From: Rossellomorea aquimaris
GTDB taxonomy: Bacteria > Bacillota > Bacilli > Bacillales > Bacillaceae_B
Assembly: GCF_001877785.1 (NCBI RefSeq)
Contig: NZ_MINN01000011.1
Location: forward strand, 1-64,000
Reading direction: 5' to 3'
DNA length: 64,000 nt
In this document: positions 18,692 through 28,135 of the stretch, in pieces
How the letters are laid out: each line of letters starts with the position of its first letter
Numbering within the stretch: the first letter of the stretch is position 1
Made by a program: the position numbers and the translations under genes
Notes under the pieces: generated by a model
What the model was told of the DNA's origin: nothing
The model's database searches: none
The model's input: only the letters and a program-made list of their open reading frames with translations

Positions 18692-18705
18692 GCTCTCCCC
18701 CTTCA

Positions 18706-19734
18706 TCAGACCGGGATTCTCAAATTGATATATGTACCTTCGTTTTCTTTCGACCTGATTTGAAAGTGCCCCCCTATTTCTTCAGCCCGTTCTTTCATCG
18801 TTTGAAGTCCATAAGAAGTCATTTTGTTTTCAAAAGGATTGAACCCAATTCCGTTATCACTTATATAAAGTGTCAGGAAGCCCTCTTTTTTCTCCGTCAT
18901 GATTATTACTCTGGTTGCTTTTGAGTGCCTTAGGATATTTGAAAGGCTTTCCTGGATGATTCTGAACAGATGTGTTTCTGTCCCTTTTGAGAGATCTTCC
19001 ATCCCCTCGAATTTTGATTCGATTTCAAGCTGCGTCTTTTCTTTCAGTTCCCTGATGAGAGTAATCAAAGCTTCGCGAATATCCTCACCCTTTAAGTCCA
19101 CCGGCCTTAAATGAAGAAGCAGCGCCCTCATTTCCCCCTGTGCCTTTGAAGCAATTTCTGCCACCTGCTTCATGATTCCTTCCGCCTTGCCTGAATCGTG
19201 CACAATGCTTTTAAGTGCTGCTGAAGAAAGCATATTGAGTGCAAACAGCTGCTGACTGACCGAATCATGTAAATCCCTGGCAAGTCTCTGGCGTTCTTCC
19301 ATGACGGCTGCACCGTGAGCTTTTTCGGCCAGCTCGGATTTTTCATCTGCCAGACGCTGCAAAGACTTCACCTGTTCCTGAATATAAGTGGCAAGATGAT
19401 TCATCTCATCTGCAAGCACCCCAAGCTCATCATGTTCACCTGATTCCACCCTTGCCGAGAGCTTTCCGCTTCTAAGCAGCGTGACAAACGTAGACAGATC
19501 ATCGATCCGCCCTTTAAATGCATAGCTTGTACGGAATCCGAAATACACACTCAGCAGCAGGAGAATCAGCAATAAAGCAAGAGTCAGGTAAATGGAAAGA
19601 CTTAATGAAACCCCGTCGTTATGGGACAAAAACAAATAGACTTGAAGGGAGACAAATGAGATCAGGCTTGCCATGACAGCCATCATAAAAAAACTTTTAA
19701 TGATCATATTTCTGATAGCAGAAGTATGGTCCAA
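18706..19734 (-). CDS. liaS: Sensor histidine kinase LiaS
   Basis: A 342-residue intramembrane-sensing kinase. Two TM helices (about 12-33 and 44-65) enclose a very short external loop, and a HAMP-like linker follows. The HisKA_3 dimerisation box RQRLARDLHDSVSQQLF holds the phospho-accepting His, and the ATPase domain has DNGIGFNP and YGLQTMKERAEEIGG. A TTG start is used, with GAAGGGGGCGGG upstream. It phosphorylates LiaR on envelope damage (bacitracin or lipid-II antibiotics in B. subtilis) and is held off by LiaF. Confidence 0.92.
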   Translation of the reverse strand: MDHTSAIRNMIIKSFFMMAVMASLISFVSLQVYLFLSHNDGVSLSLSIYLTLALLLILLLLSVYFGFRTSYAFKGRIDDLSTFVTLLRSGKLSARVESGEHDELGVLADEMNHLATYIQEQVKSLQRLADEKSELAEKAHGAAVMEERQRLARDLHDSVSQQLFALNMLSSAALKSIVHDSGKAEGIMKQVAEIASKAQGEMRALLLHLRPVDLKGEDIREALITLIRELKEKTQLEIESKFEGMEDLSKGTETHLFRIIQESLSNILRHSKATRVIIMTEKKEGFLTLYISDNGIGFNPFENKMTSYGLQTMKERAEEIGGHFQIRSKENEGTYINLRIPV

Positions 19735-19768
19735 TCTTCCCGCCCCCTTCTATTTCCGACTCCATCTT

Positions 19769-20575
19769 TTATACTTCACTCACTCGGATGGAAGCTACTT
19801 TAATGTTAATAAGCAGTTTAATTTTCTTACTCGATTCTTCATATCCCGGAGACCGGTAGTAGAAATCAGATCTGATTTCAGCAGACTTTTGATCAAACAG
19901 TTTCACTTCCCCGACTTTCACATCAATCTCGATGTCGACTGGAATATTTTCCGGGATGATGACTTTTACATCCCCAACCCACCCCTTAATGACGATCGGG
20001 GTTTCACCTTCGGGGATAAATGCTTTACTGAAATCGAAATAATAATCGCCTACCACGTTTTGAAAATTCATAGGCTCTAACGCCCAATTCGGTTCGGAAT
20101 ATTTGATTTCCCCTATAATGAAGTTTTTTCTATGGTTTTTTTTGACGGTTTTTAAACTGCCTTCCTCCCGCCCCTTAAATGTCTTATCTTCATTCCTATC
20201 TGAAGAGCGGTCAACCGTAACAGTCAGATTCAAAGACTTATTCATTACGGTTCGAATGGCAATTGCAATGATGAATAACGGCCAAAGTTTCCACCAGCTC
20301 CCATAGTCAAAGTTCACTTTATTCCATTTATCAAGAAAGATAAGCGATCCGTAGACGAGACTAAACAGACCGAAGAGCAATTTACCGAAACTTTTATTCG
20401 AAAAGCTGTCAACCAGCCATTTCAACCCGATCAGAACCAGCAATATTGGGATTATATTGACAAAATCCATCGTTATTTCCAAGGAAATGACACCAAGATT
20501 CAACAGTAACAGCATAACGCCGGATATTAATAACAATAGTGAAAAAAACCACCGCTTTCTTCCTCTGCTGCTCAC
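19769..20575 (-). CDS. liaF: LiaF, membrane inhibitor of LiaSR
   Basis: A 268-residue membrane protein with four predicted TM helices in the first 130 residues and a soluble C-terminal domain (about 150-268) of the cell-wall-active-antibiotics-response type, with SKAFIPEGETPIVIKGWVGD and VKLFDQKSAEIRSDF. LiaF represses LiaSR signalling in the absence of stress. A GTG start is likely, with AAGGTGGTGGAG upstream. It is the first gene of liaF-liaS-liaR. B. subtilis places liaI, liaH and liaG before it; here the divergent neighbour is a permease. Confidence 0.9.
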   Translation of the reverse strand: MSSRGRKRWFFSLLLLISGVMLLLLNLGVISLEITMDFVNIIPILLVLIGLKWLVDSFSNKSFGKLLFGLFSLVYGSLIFLDKWNKVNFDYGSWWKLWPLFIIAIAIRTVMNKSLNLTVTVDRSSDRNEDKTFKGREEGSLKTVKKNHRKNFIIGEIKYSEPNWALEPMNFQNVVGDYYFDFSKAFIPEGETPIVIKGWVGDVKVIIPENIPVDIEIDVKVGEVKLFDQKSAEIRSDFYYRSPGYEESSKKIKLLINIKVASIRVSEV

Positions 20576-20804
20576 TCCTCCACCACCTTCACTCCTATAT
20601 AGTTTCTAGAAAAGGATAAAAAATCCTGTTCCTGACTACATATTAATCCTAATTGATGGTGAAGAAGAGCCGCATACGTCCGATTTCTTCTCCGTCTCAA
20701 GACTGAAAATGCGGTATCACACCTTTATTCATTTTTCATAATCTATAGTACAGATTCGGGGCTTTCACCCAATTTGAGAGAGGATATGTGAAGGGGGTAA
20801 TCTT

Positions 20805-22199
20805 TTGGGGATCGACTTAACGGCGCTTCATTGGATCTACTTGGTGTTTATTGGATTGATAATATTATTTATGGTTTTCAGGAAGGATACTACGATTGTA
20901 TGTATAATCGGGATCTTCAGTATTGCTTTGACTGCGACTGGTTCATTGAGCGGATCGATAAGCTCTGTATTTAACAGCTTCATATTTGCCATCACTGAAT
21001 TGTTGTCGACAATCCTGGTCATTTCGATCATAGTGGCAATGAGCAAGGGGCTGACTGCAACCGGTGTCAATGATGTCATGATCCGGCCATTCACGAAGTT
21101 CATAAAAACTCCCGCTCTTGCATATTGGACGATCGGGATTGTCATGATGCTTATTTCATGGTTTTTCTGGCCATCACCTGCAGTGGCACTGCTTGGGGCA
21201 GTCCTTGTCCCTGTGGCATTAAGGGTCGGGCTTCCGGCACTTGGTATCGCGATGGCAATGAACCTTTTTGGGCACGGGATTGCCTTATCAGGGGATTTTG
21301 TCATCCAGGCAGCTCCCAAACTTACAGCCGATGCTGCGGGGATTCCGGTAGGAGATGTTATCGCAGCGAGTGTGCCGCTGGTAATCGTCATGGGGCTTGT
21401 CACGACAATCACTGCTTTTATCTTTATTAAACGGGATATGAAAAAAGGAATCTTAAAGGTAGAGCAATCAACTTACCTTGAGGATGAAGCCTCGCCATCA
21501 GAGCAAGACTTGCTATCTGCGGGATGGAGAAATGTGATTGCCCTTCTGATTCCCGTATTATTCGCCATGAATATTGCTGCAATGGTTTCGTTTGACCTTC
21601 AGGGCGGGGATGCGACAGCATTAATCGGTGGAACATCCATCTTTATTTTGTTGATCATTTCCCTGGCTGCTTATAAAGGAAAAGGATTGGAGCGTTCCAC
21701 CAGTTTTCTGATAGACGGATTTCAATTCGGCTTCAAGGTTTTCGGTCCCGTCATTCCGATTGCTGCATTCTTCTACCTGGGGGATGCCGGGTTCGGGACC
21801 ATCATCGGGGATTTCCTCCCGGAAACGTCCCACGGGATCGTCAATGACCTGGGTGCATCCCTTGCTGCAGTAGTTCCTCTCTCGAAGGCAGTCGGGGCTG
21901 TTACACTTACGGTTGTCGGTGCCATAACCGGACTTGACGGTTCAGGATTCTCAGGTATTTCACTTGCCGGTTCGGTGGCAAACTTATTTGCCCAAAGTAT
22001 AGGCACGGGTGTTGCGACCCTGACAGCACTCGGCCAGATTGCAGGTATATGGGTAGGGGGCGGGACCCTTGTACCGTGGGCCATCATTCCGGTAGCTGCC
22101 ATCTGTAATGTAGATCCGTTCGAGCTTGCCAGGAGGAATATGCTGCCGGTCATCATCGGACTTACCGTCACGACCATAGTGGCCATTTTTATCCTGTAA
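20805..22199 (+). CDS. Predicted ion-transporter-superfamily permease (GntP/DcuC-like)
   Basis: A 464-residue polytopic membrane protein with about 11-12 TM helices and two related halves. The segments NLFGHGIALSGDFVIQAAPK and IGTGVATLTALGQIAGIWVG look like the re-entrant substrate loops of GntP/DcuC-type carriers. The size matches B. subtilis YhfA, but I cannot confirm orthology. TTG start with AAGGGGG upstream. The M20 amidohydrolase 750 nt downstream on the same strand could act on an imported amide or acyl amino acid; this is inference only. Confidence 0.72.
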   Translation: MGIDLTALHWIYLVFIGLIILFMVFRKDTTIVCIIGIFSIALTATGSLSGSISSVFNSFIFAITELLSTILVISIIVAMSKGLTATGVNDVMIRPFTKFIKTPALAYWTIGIVMMLISWFFWPSPAVALLGAVLVPVALRVGLPALGIAMAMNLFGHGIALSGDFVIQAAPKLTADAAGIPVGDVIAASVPLVIVMGLVTTITAFIFIKRDMKKGILKVEQSTYLEDEASPSEQDLLSAGWRNVIALLIPVLFAMNIAAMVSFDLQGGDATALIGGTSIFILLIISLAAYKGKGLERSTSFLIDGFQFGFKVFGPVIPIAAFFYLGDAGFGTIIGDFLPETSHGIVNDLGASLAAVVPLSKAVGAVTLTVVGAITGLDGSGFSGISLAGSVANLFAQSIGTGVATLTALGQIAGIWVGGGTLVPWAIIPVAAICNVDPFELARRNMLPVIIGLTVTTIVAIFIL

Positions 22200-22203
22200 A
22201 ATG

Positions 22204-22252
22204 AAAAGGTCCATCCTCAGTGCGTTTAGGCACCAGAAGGACGGACCTTTTT
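22204..22252. terminator. Bidirectional terminator between permease and PAP2 phosphatase
   Basis: AAAAGGTCCATCCT pairs with AGGACGGACCTTTTT with one mismatch. An inner hairpin forms in the loop. The right arm lies within the 3' end of the PAP2 gene on the other strand. Confidence 0.8.
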
Positions 22253-22840
22253 ATATGGATTTTTTTCGTACAGGAAGGTGGTCAAGGTAAAGATGGAATA
22301 GCCGATGAGCAAGCCCGCAAGAACGTCCGACGGGTAATGTGCCTGCTCCGCCACCCTGCTCATCCCTGCCAGGAATGCTGTTGCCGCTGCAAGGATGTAA
22401 ATGCCCCATTTCACTTTGATTGAGGAGAACTCCCTGCTGATAAAGTAAGAAGCTGTCAGCAAGAACACAATCCCGACCATAGCATGCCCGCTCGGGAAAC
22501 TGAAACTCTCTTCCCCATGCGGAAAAGGCGGTCTGTCTCTTTCCATCAAGTTCTTTATGCTTTTATTCAGGACATTGCTGCCTGCAACGGCGACCACTAC
22601 AGTTAAAATGCCGGGAAAATCTTTTTTGGCCCACCATAAGTACAGGATAAGCAAAATAGACCCTCCCCCGATGGCGAGTTCAGTCCCCATTACCGAAAAG
22701 ATCTTAATGAATCGCATATGATTCATGTTCCCCAGCAAATAGGGATCCCATGGAATGGACAAATCATAATAAACAAAATGTGCAATCGTCATAAATAGAA
22801 TGAACGTAATGATTCCGGTTATGTAAAATCCCTTTTTCAT
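22226..22840 (-). CDS. PAP2-family membrane phosphatase
   Basis: A 204-residue protein with about five TM helices and the three PAP2 motifs: KNLMERDRPP, SFPSGHAM and SRVAEQAHYPSDVLAG, the last two carrying the catalytic His residues. Such enzymes dephosphorylate undecaprenyl pyrophosphate, phosphatidylglycerophosphate or related lipids at the outer membrane face. AAAGGAGGG precedes the ATG. Which lipid it uses cannot be decided here. It stands alone on the minus strand between two plus-strand genes. Confidence 0.87.
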   Translation of the reverse strand: MKKGFYITGIITFILFMTIAHFVYYDLSIPWDPYLLGNMNHMRFIKIFSVMGTELAIGGGSILLILYLWWAKKDFPGILTVVVAVAGSNVLNKSIKNLMERDRPPFPHGEESFSFPSGHAMVGIVFLLTASYFISREFSSIKVKWGIYILAAATAFLAGMSRVAEQAHYPSDVLAGLLIGYSIFTLTTFLYEKNPYKKVRPSGA

Positions 22841-22942
22841 CTAATCCCTCCTTTCATTAGGATAGTCAAAGATTAAGTTATTTTTCACTCCCGTTTAATG
22901 TTATAATATTCTAAATCTTCAACATTATAAGGGGGTTTTAAC

Positions 22943-24148
22943 TTGCTGAGTGAATTATATCAGAAATTGGAGCAGCGATGGAGGGAAATGGTAGAAATAA
23001 GAAGGCATCTGCATAAACATCCGGAACTTTCTTTCCAGGAAAAAAACACGGCCAAATATATCTCGGAATACTACCGTCAACTTGGGATCGATGTCCGGGA
23101 AAGAGTAGGCGGTAACGGTGTAGTGGCAACGATCAAAGGCCGCCTCCCGGGAAAAACGGTCGGGTTGCGCGCCGATTTTGATGCACTTCCCATCCAGGAT
23201 GAGAAGGATGTGGAATACAAGTCGACCGTACCCGGAGTGATGCACGCATGCGGACATGATGGCCACACCGCTGCTCTCCTGGTTCTGGGGAAGACATTGA
23301 ATGAATACCGGAGTCAACTTCAGGGAACGGTCAAACTCATTCATCAGCATGCCGAGGAATATGCTCCGGGCGGCGCCAAGCCGATGATAGAGGACGGCTG
23401 TCTAGAAGGCGTCGATGTAATCTTTGGCACACATTTGTGGGCAACGGAAAAGCTCGGGAAGATCCTGTTCAGGACAGGTCCGATCATGGCCGCAGCCGAT
23501 CGATTCGAAGTCGTGATCAAAGGCTCCGGCGGTCACGGTGCACAGCCTCATAAAACAAAAGACGCAATTGTCGCGGGTGCCCAGCTGATAACTGATTTGC
23601 AGCAGATCGTAAGCAGACGGGTAAACCCGATTGATCCGGCTGTTGTAACAGTGGGGTCATTTGTCGCTGATAATGCATTCAACGTGATAGCAGACAGCGC
23701 TAAACTGATCGGTACCGTCCGAACGTTCAATCCGGAAGTAAGGGATTTCATCGAAACGGAGATCGAGCAGATCATAAAAGGGGTTGCCCTCTCCGTCGGA
23801 TGTGAATACGAATACCGTTTTGAAAGGGGCTACCCTGCGGTTGTAAATCATTCGGAGGAAACTCAGCTTCTCATTGAATCTGCCGCAGAGATCGATGAAG
23901 TTCACAGTGTGGAAGAGATTGAACTTCAAATGGGAGGAGAAGACTTCGCCTATTATCTCGAAAGGGTGAAAGGGACATTCTTCTTCACGGGGGCGGCCCC
24001 TGAAAACGCCGATACCCTTTATCCCCATCACCATCCAAGGTTCGACATCAATGAGAAAGCGCTGCTGATTGCTGCCAAGACTCTGGCCTCCGCCACCCTG
24101 CACTATCAGAAAAAACATGCCGAGCCGGGAATCACTGCCAGGAAGTAA
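22943..24148 (+). CDS. yhaA: M20-family amidohydrolase (YhaA-like)
   Basis: A 401-residue zinc or manganese amidohydrolase of the M20D type (hippurate or N-acyl-amino-acid hydrolase-like). Metal-binding motifs HACGHDGH, HQHAEEYAPGG and GGEDFAYY are present, and the small dimerisation domain lies at about 185-300. A TTG start is used, with AAGGGGG nine nt upstream. Position next to ecsC matches B. subtilis yhaA. It probably cleaves an N-acyl or amide bond; the substrate is unknown. Confidence 0.85.
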   Translation: MLSELYQKLEQRWREMVEIRRHLHKHPELSFQEKNTAKYISEYYRQLGIDVRERVGGNGVVATIKGRLPGKTVGLRADFDALPIQDEKDVEYKSTVPGVMHACGHDGHTAALLVLGKTLNEYRSQLQGTVKLIHQHAEEYAPGGAKPMIEDGCLEGVDVIFGTHLWATEKLGKILFRTGPIMAAADRFEVVIKGSGGHGAQPHKTKDAIVAGAQLITDLQQIVSRRVNPIDPAVVTVGSFVADNAFNVIADSAKLIGTVRTFNPEVRDFIETEIEQIIKGVALSVGCEYEYRFERGYPAVVNHSEETQLLIESAAEIDEVHSVEEIELQMGGEDFAYYLERVKGTFFFTGAAPENADTLYPHHHPRFDINEKALLIAAKTLASATLHYQKKHAEPGITARK

Positions 24149-24151
24149 TAC

Positions 24152-24180
24152 AAAAAGATCGGCCTCGGCCGATCTTTTTT
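24152..24180. terminator. Bidirectional terminator between yhaA and ecsC
   Basis: AAGATCGGCC (24155-24164) pairs perfectly with GGCCGATCTT (24167-24176), flanked by A5 and T6. The right flank overlaps the ecsC stop codon. Confidence 0.92.
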
Positions 24181-24886
24181 ATTTCCCACTTTCATTAAAA
24201 TACCTGATACGATACGCATATTTCGCCGTTTCTCCCAGCTGGTCCAAAAGCTGATAATTTGCGTAGGCACCCACTACCGCCCCTACTCCGGGAATGAGCT
24301 GGAACATCTTTACGAAATCAATATAATCACGGTACTCTTGTTGGAAAGTACGCCAGTCCATGTCCATCAGTTCTTCCTTCTTCTCATTCCAGTTTTCGAT
24401 TACCATCAACGTTTCTTTTTTGTGCTCATCGCTTGAAAATGCAAGTTGAAACACATATAGGAGAAACAGTCTTTCTTCATATTTCTTTACATCCAGGCCG
24501 TGGATGGCGGAGCATTCGCTCAGGAAATTCATCTTGATGGAAAGCAGTAAAGGGAAATCCGCGAGCCCGAGAAAAATGCCTCCTGCCCCTGTCCCCGCTC
24601 CTTCGATGACAGCAGCTTTACGGTGGGCTTCCAACTTTTCTCCCATCCGCTCTTCTCTGTTTCCCAGAGAAAGATGAACCCCCGCTTTGGACGTATTCGC
24701 CCACTCACTGCCCTTTAAGGTGACTTCCACCATTTTCTTTATGCTTTCCGTGATCATCATATGGGCTTTCTCAGGAATAAATTGATTTATCTTCTTTTGA
24801 GCCTGCTTTGAAACCCGGTGAAACACCGAAGAGCGTTTAAATATTTTACGTTTCCAGGATTCCAGTTCTTCTCTTTCCTTATTCAT
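24179..24886 (-). CDS. ecsC: EcsC family protein
   Basis: A 235-residue protein of the EcsC family. It has no signal peptide and contains a Gly-rich hydrophobic segment GAGTGAGGIFLGLADFPLLL and a second hydrophobic stretch FQLIPGVGAVVGAYANY near the C-terminus. EcsC is the least understood product of the ecs operon. It follows ecsB with a 60-nt gap, and GGGATGGAGA is its ribosome site. Confidence 0.9.
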   Translation of the reverse strand: MNKEREELESWKRKIFKRSSVFHRVSKQAQKKINQFIPEKAHMMITESIKKMVEVTLKGSEWANTSKAGVHLSLGNREERMGEKLEAHRKAAVIEGAGTGAGGIFLGLADFPLLLSIKMNFLSECSAIHGLDVKKYEERLFLLYVFQLAFSSDEHKKETLMVIENWNEKKEELMDMDWRTFQQEYRDYIDFVKMFQLIPGVGAVVGAYANYQLLDQLGETAKYAYRIRYFNESGK

Positions 24887-24946
24887 TCTCCATCCCGCCT
24901 TTAGGTTTCCTCAACTTTCTATACCCAAGAAGCACCCCCCGAGGTT

Positions 24947-26179
24947 TCAAAGATATAAACTGCTGTCCATTTTTCTGAGCCTCTGAACCACATAGTATTG
25001 ACTGAATAATAAAGAGAAAATGAATCCAGCCAGGAGAATGATGACTCCTTCCACCAACATACCTTTCATAAGGAGCGGAAGGGAAAAGATGACTGCCTGG
25101 ATCATCATCGATTGATTTAATACTTTCTTGAACGACGATGTTTTCAACTGGGGCGGAACCGGATAGATCAGCACCCATATTTTGTAGTCAAACCGGTTAT
25201 AGAGCGGTACGAGCTGAAATCCTGTCAGATACAGGAATAACAGAGCGGTCAGGATATTGACTATAAAAGACTGATTTGTATAGATCAAGATGGCACCGAT
25301 CAATGTCAGCCGGATGTATAATCCCGAGAATTCACTAGTCCTGACCAAAGAGCGGAGATAAAGATTCCTAAAGGTCGATGATTGGGAAAAATCCGTTTTG
25401 ACTAAGAAATCCAGCCACTTCCTTCTGTGCACCTTCCCTTTTAATTTCGGTACATCGGTGAACATATTGGCGATCCGGTAGAACATCAGCATCCTCTGCT
25501 GCTCTAGGTGAATCAGCAGATCCCATTTCAAATTTTTCTTTTTTGCAGCGTTGAAAAAATAAAATAAATAACCTGCCATGACCACGGCCACTGCCAGGAT
25601 CAAGACAATGGAGGATCCGGATAACACCAGGAGCAGCAAGGAACCGGACAGCAGAAATCGAATGATGCTGTCGATCCAGTGAGCTTCTTTTTCCTGAAAC
25701 CTGAGGAGGAACCATCGTACATAAAGATTCCATACCTTTATGGCGAGGACGAGTGCAAGCAGCGGAAAAAAGCTTTTAAATCCATTCCCTGTCACAGCTA
25801 CATACATGGGCATCATGGCCGCAAGTATGAGGAGCTGGATATACGACTGAAACATGAAGCTGATCCATATGCACTTCCTGAAATAAGAGCCCAGCCTGTT
25901 TTCAAGGGGGAGGAGGAAAACCGCATCCGCTTCCTTCAAAAAGGTGTATACCGGGCTCCATGCAAGGACCAGCCCAAAAATCACTGCCATAATATAGGCT
26001 GCCGGAAACGAAGGATCGAGCGTCTTCACCCACTGGTTATATGTGAAGGCAGCACCGCCCAACGCAAAAATCAAAACGAAGAGCAGATGATCATTGAACA
26101 TATACTTGAGATATTTCTGAAGTTCCTGATTGTATTCTAAAACACGTTTCTTCCAGATACTCTCCACGTTATTCATCAT
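24947..26179 (-). CDS. ecsB: ABC transporter permease EcsB
   Basis: A 410-residue membrane protein with about 8-10 hydrophobic helices, paired with the ATPase EcsA. In B. subtilis and staphylococci EcsAB affects protein secretion, intramembrane proteolysis by RasP, and competence. Its ATG overlaps the last 11 nt of ecsA, so translation is coupled. No cargo has been firmly assigned to the family. Confidence 0.92.
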   Translation of the reverse strand: MMNNVESIWKKRVLEYNQELQKYLKYMFNDHLLFVLIFALGGAAFTYNQWVKTLDPSFPAAYIMAVIFGLVLAWSPVYTFLKEADAVFLLPLENRLGSYFRKCIWISFMFQSYIQLLILAAMMPMYVAVTGNGFKSFFPLLALVLAIKVWNLYVRWFLLRFQEKEAHWIDSIIRFLLSGSLLLLVLSGSSIVLILAVAVVMAGYLFYFFNAAKKKNLKWDLLIHLEQQRMLMFYRIANMFTDVPKLKGKVHRRKWLDFLVKTDFSQSSTFRNLYLRSLVRTSEFSGLYIRLTLIGAILIYTNQSFIVNILTALLFLYLTGFQLVPLYNRFDYKIWVLIYPVPPQLKTSSFKKVLNQSMMIQAVIFSLPLLMKGMLVEGVIILLAGFIFSLLFSQYYVVQRLRKMDSSLYL

Positions 26180-26912
26180 CGGTTTCTTCCTTTGTCAACT
26201 GGATGTATATATCATCAAGGGTAGCGCCTCTCATGGAGAATTCTGTTTGCAATTCTTTTAATGTCCCCCTGGCCCTGATCCTGCCTTCATGAAGGATGAT
26301 GAATGAATCACAGTACCTCTCAGCTGTCGCAAGGATGTGTGTCGACATTAAAATACCGGCACCGTTCTTTTTCATTTCTTCCATCCAATCCAATAACGAC
26401 TGGATGGCGAGCGGGTCCAGGCCGACAAACGGCTCATCGATAATATACAGGCTCGGTTCGATAAGAAATGCGCACATGATCATCACTTTCTGTTTCATTC
26501 CTTTGGAGAAATGGGCAGGGAACCAGCCCAGCTTCTTCTCCATCCGGAACGTCTTCAGCAGCCTTCCTATTCTTAGATTGTATTCGTCCTCGGTGAGGCC
26601 ATATGCCATCGCCGTCAGCTTAAGATGTTCCTCAAGAGTCAATTCATCATAGAGAATGGGTGTTTCCGGTATGTATGAAAACTGTTTACGATATTGATCG
26701 GCATCTTTCTTTAATGTATGTCCGTTAATGGCAACCTTTCCCTGCTTCGGCTCCATCAACCCGATGATATGCTTGATTGTCGTACTTTTACCGGCACCAT
26801 TCAAGCCGATAAGCCCGACAATCTCATTCGAATTAATTGAAAAACTGATATCCTTCAGAACAGGCTTTCGGGTGTAGCCTCCAACAAGATGATCTATTTC
26901 TAATAACGCCAT
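26169..26912 (-). CDS. ecsA: ABC transporter ATP-binding protein EcsA
   Basis: A 247-residue ABC ATPase, the same length as in B. subtilis. Walker A is GLNGAGKST, the signature region is FSKGMKQKVMI, Walker B is SLYIIDEPFVGLDP, and the switch His lies in MSTHILATAERYC. The ATG at 26912 is preferred over the TTG 9 nt upstream by length and homology. It is the first gene of ecsA-ecsB-ecsC and divergent from hit. The 700-nt gap to hit contains a tandem repeat. Confidence 0.95.
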   Translation of the reverse strand: MALLEIDHLVGGYTRKPVLKDISFSINSNEIVGLIGLNGAGKSTTIKHIIGLMEPKQGKVAINGHTLKKDADQYRKQFSYIPETPILYDELTLEEHLKLTAMAYGLTEDEYNLRIGRLLKTFRMEKKLGWFPAHFSKGMKQKVMIMCAFLIEPSLYIIDEPFVGLDPLAIQSLLDWMEEMKKNGAGILMSTHILATAERYCDSFIILHEGRIRARGTLKELQTEFSMRGATLDDIYIQLTKEETDDE

Positions 26913-27071
26913 GGGCAGCAACGTCCTTTCTCTTCTACATGGTTTGACTCTATTTTAGCAAAATTCCGTCCTAAAGGCATCGTGATTTAGTGAGCTATTC
27001 CAATAATTAGTATTCATACATATTGCCGCTTCTGCACATTCTAATTTTTGAAGGGGCCAGCAATAAGTAAA

Positions 27072-27478
27072 ACGGGGTGGTTGTTAAAGACCAGTTTACC
27101 GATTTCACTATTGTTTGCGACTTAAAGGATAGTCGTCTTCCATAGTGAATGACACACTCACCGATTCATTTCATCACAAACTTGATAAATGAGGTGTTTG
27201 TTAAAGAACATTTTGACTAAAATCAATTATCTTGTACAGCTTTTCAGCTAGAAAAGATAAGGGGATGGTCACTTTGAACAAAGTCATTCATTTTCCAGAT
27301 TGCACAAATCATGCTTAAAGCTAAATGAGGTGTTTGTCGCAGACCACATACAGTTTCTATTGTCTTAAGCTTACCAGCTGAAAGAATAGGGGATGGTCGC
27401 ATTGCAAAAAGTTCATTCTTTAAATGAATGGATTCTCTGATTACGCTGACAAGCAAATGAGGTGTTTATCAAAGAAAG
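27072..27478. repeat. Degenerate tandem repeat, about 130 bp per unit
   Basis: The block AAATGAGGTGTTTGTTAAAG recurs at 27187, 27323 and 27455 (spacings 136 and 132), with a weaker copy GGGGTGGTTGTTAAAG at 27075. A second block GGGGATGGTC recurs at 27261 and 27389, with a weaker AAGGATAGTC near 27126. Each unit is therefore block 1, about 55 nt, block 2, about 60 nt. No ORF of significance is present. The array fills most of the gap between the divergent ecsA and hit genes. Confidence 0.8.
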
Positions 27479-27620
27479 GAAACTTGACGTATAAACCTTT
27501 AGAAGTACCCCTTCAAAGAGAGGCAGGAAAACCGTTCCTGTCTCTTCTTTCCTTTTCTTTCTTTTTCCATTCGTGATAAAATAATCTCAACAAATCACAT
27601 GATTGAAAGGTGGAAATATT

Positions 27621-28043
27621 GTGAGCGATTGTATTTTTTGCAAAATCATCAATGGCGATATCCCTTCAATGAAAGTATATGAAGATGATCATGTTCTGGC
27701 ATTTTTGGATATCAGCCAGGTTACGAAGGGTCATACCCTGCTGATTCCAAAAGTACATAAAGAAAATATTTACGAACTGTCAGCTGAAACAGCAAGTCAC
27801 CTGTTCTCCGTCGCACCGAAGATCGCAAATGCACTTAAAGCGGAATTTGAACCGGTCGGATTCAATTTATTGAATAACACTGGTGAGCAGGCCGGCCAAT
27901 CCGTCTTCCATTTCCACATGCATTTCATCCCCCGCTACGGCCAGGGAGACGGCTTCGGAGCTGTCTGGAAGACACACAACGACGACTACAGCACAGATGA
28001 TTTAAAAGGAATTGCAGAGTCCATTTCAAAACATATTTCATAA
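27621..28043 (+). CDS. hit: HIT-family protein Hit
   Basis: A 140-residue histidine-triad hydrolase of the Hint branch. The triad motif HFHMHFIPRY is present, and the N-terminal CIFCKI is consistent with the zinc site of Hint proteins. These enzymes hydrolyse nucleotide phosphoramidates such as AMP-lysine. The GTG at 27621 is selected: AAAGGTGG lies 7 nt upstream and the protein then begins MSDCIFCKI. Gene order next to divergent ecsA is as in B. subtilis. Confidence 0.94.
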   Translation: MSDCIFCKIINGDIPSMKVYEDDHVLAFLDISQVTKGHTLLIPKVHKENIYELSAETASHLFSVAPKIANALKAEFEPVGFNLLNNTGEQAGQSVFHFHMHFIPRYGQGDGFGAVWKTHNDDYSTDDLKGIAESISKHIS

Positions 28044-28051
28044 TTAGCTGA

Positions 28052-28083
28052 AAAACATCCGGGAACATTTCTACGGATGTTTT
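28052..28083 (+). terminator. Terminator of hit
   Basis: AAAACATCCG (28052-28061) pairs with CGGATGTTTT (28074-28083). The T-run is short, with a further T5 seven nt later. Confidence 0.8.
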
Positions 28084-28135
28084 GTGCTTTTTGGTAAGAA
28101 CCGTGTATGAATTATTATTGGTTAATGTTTGTTGC

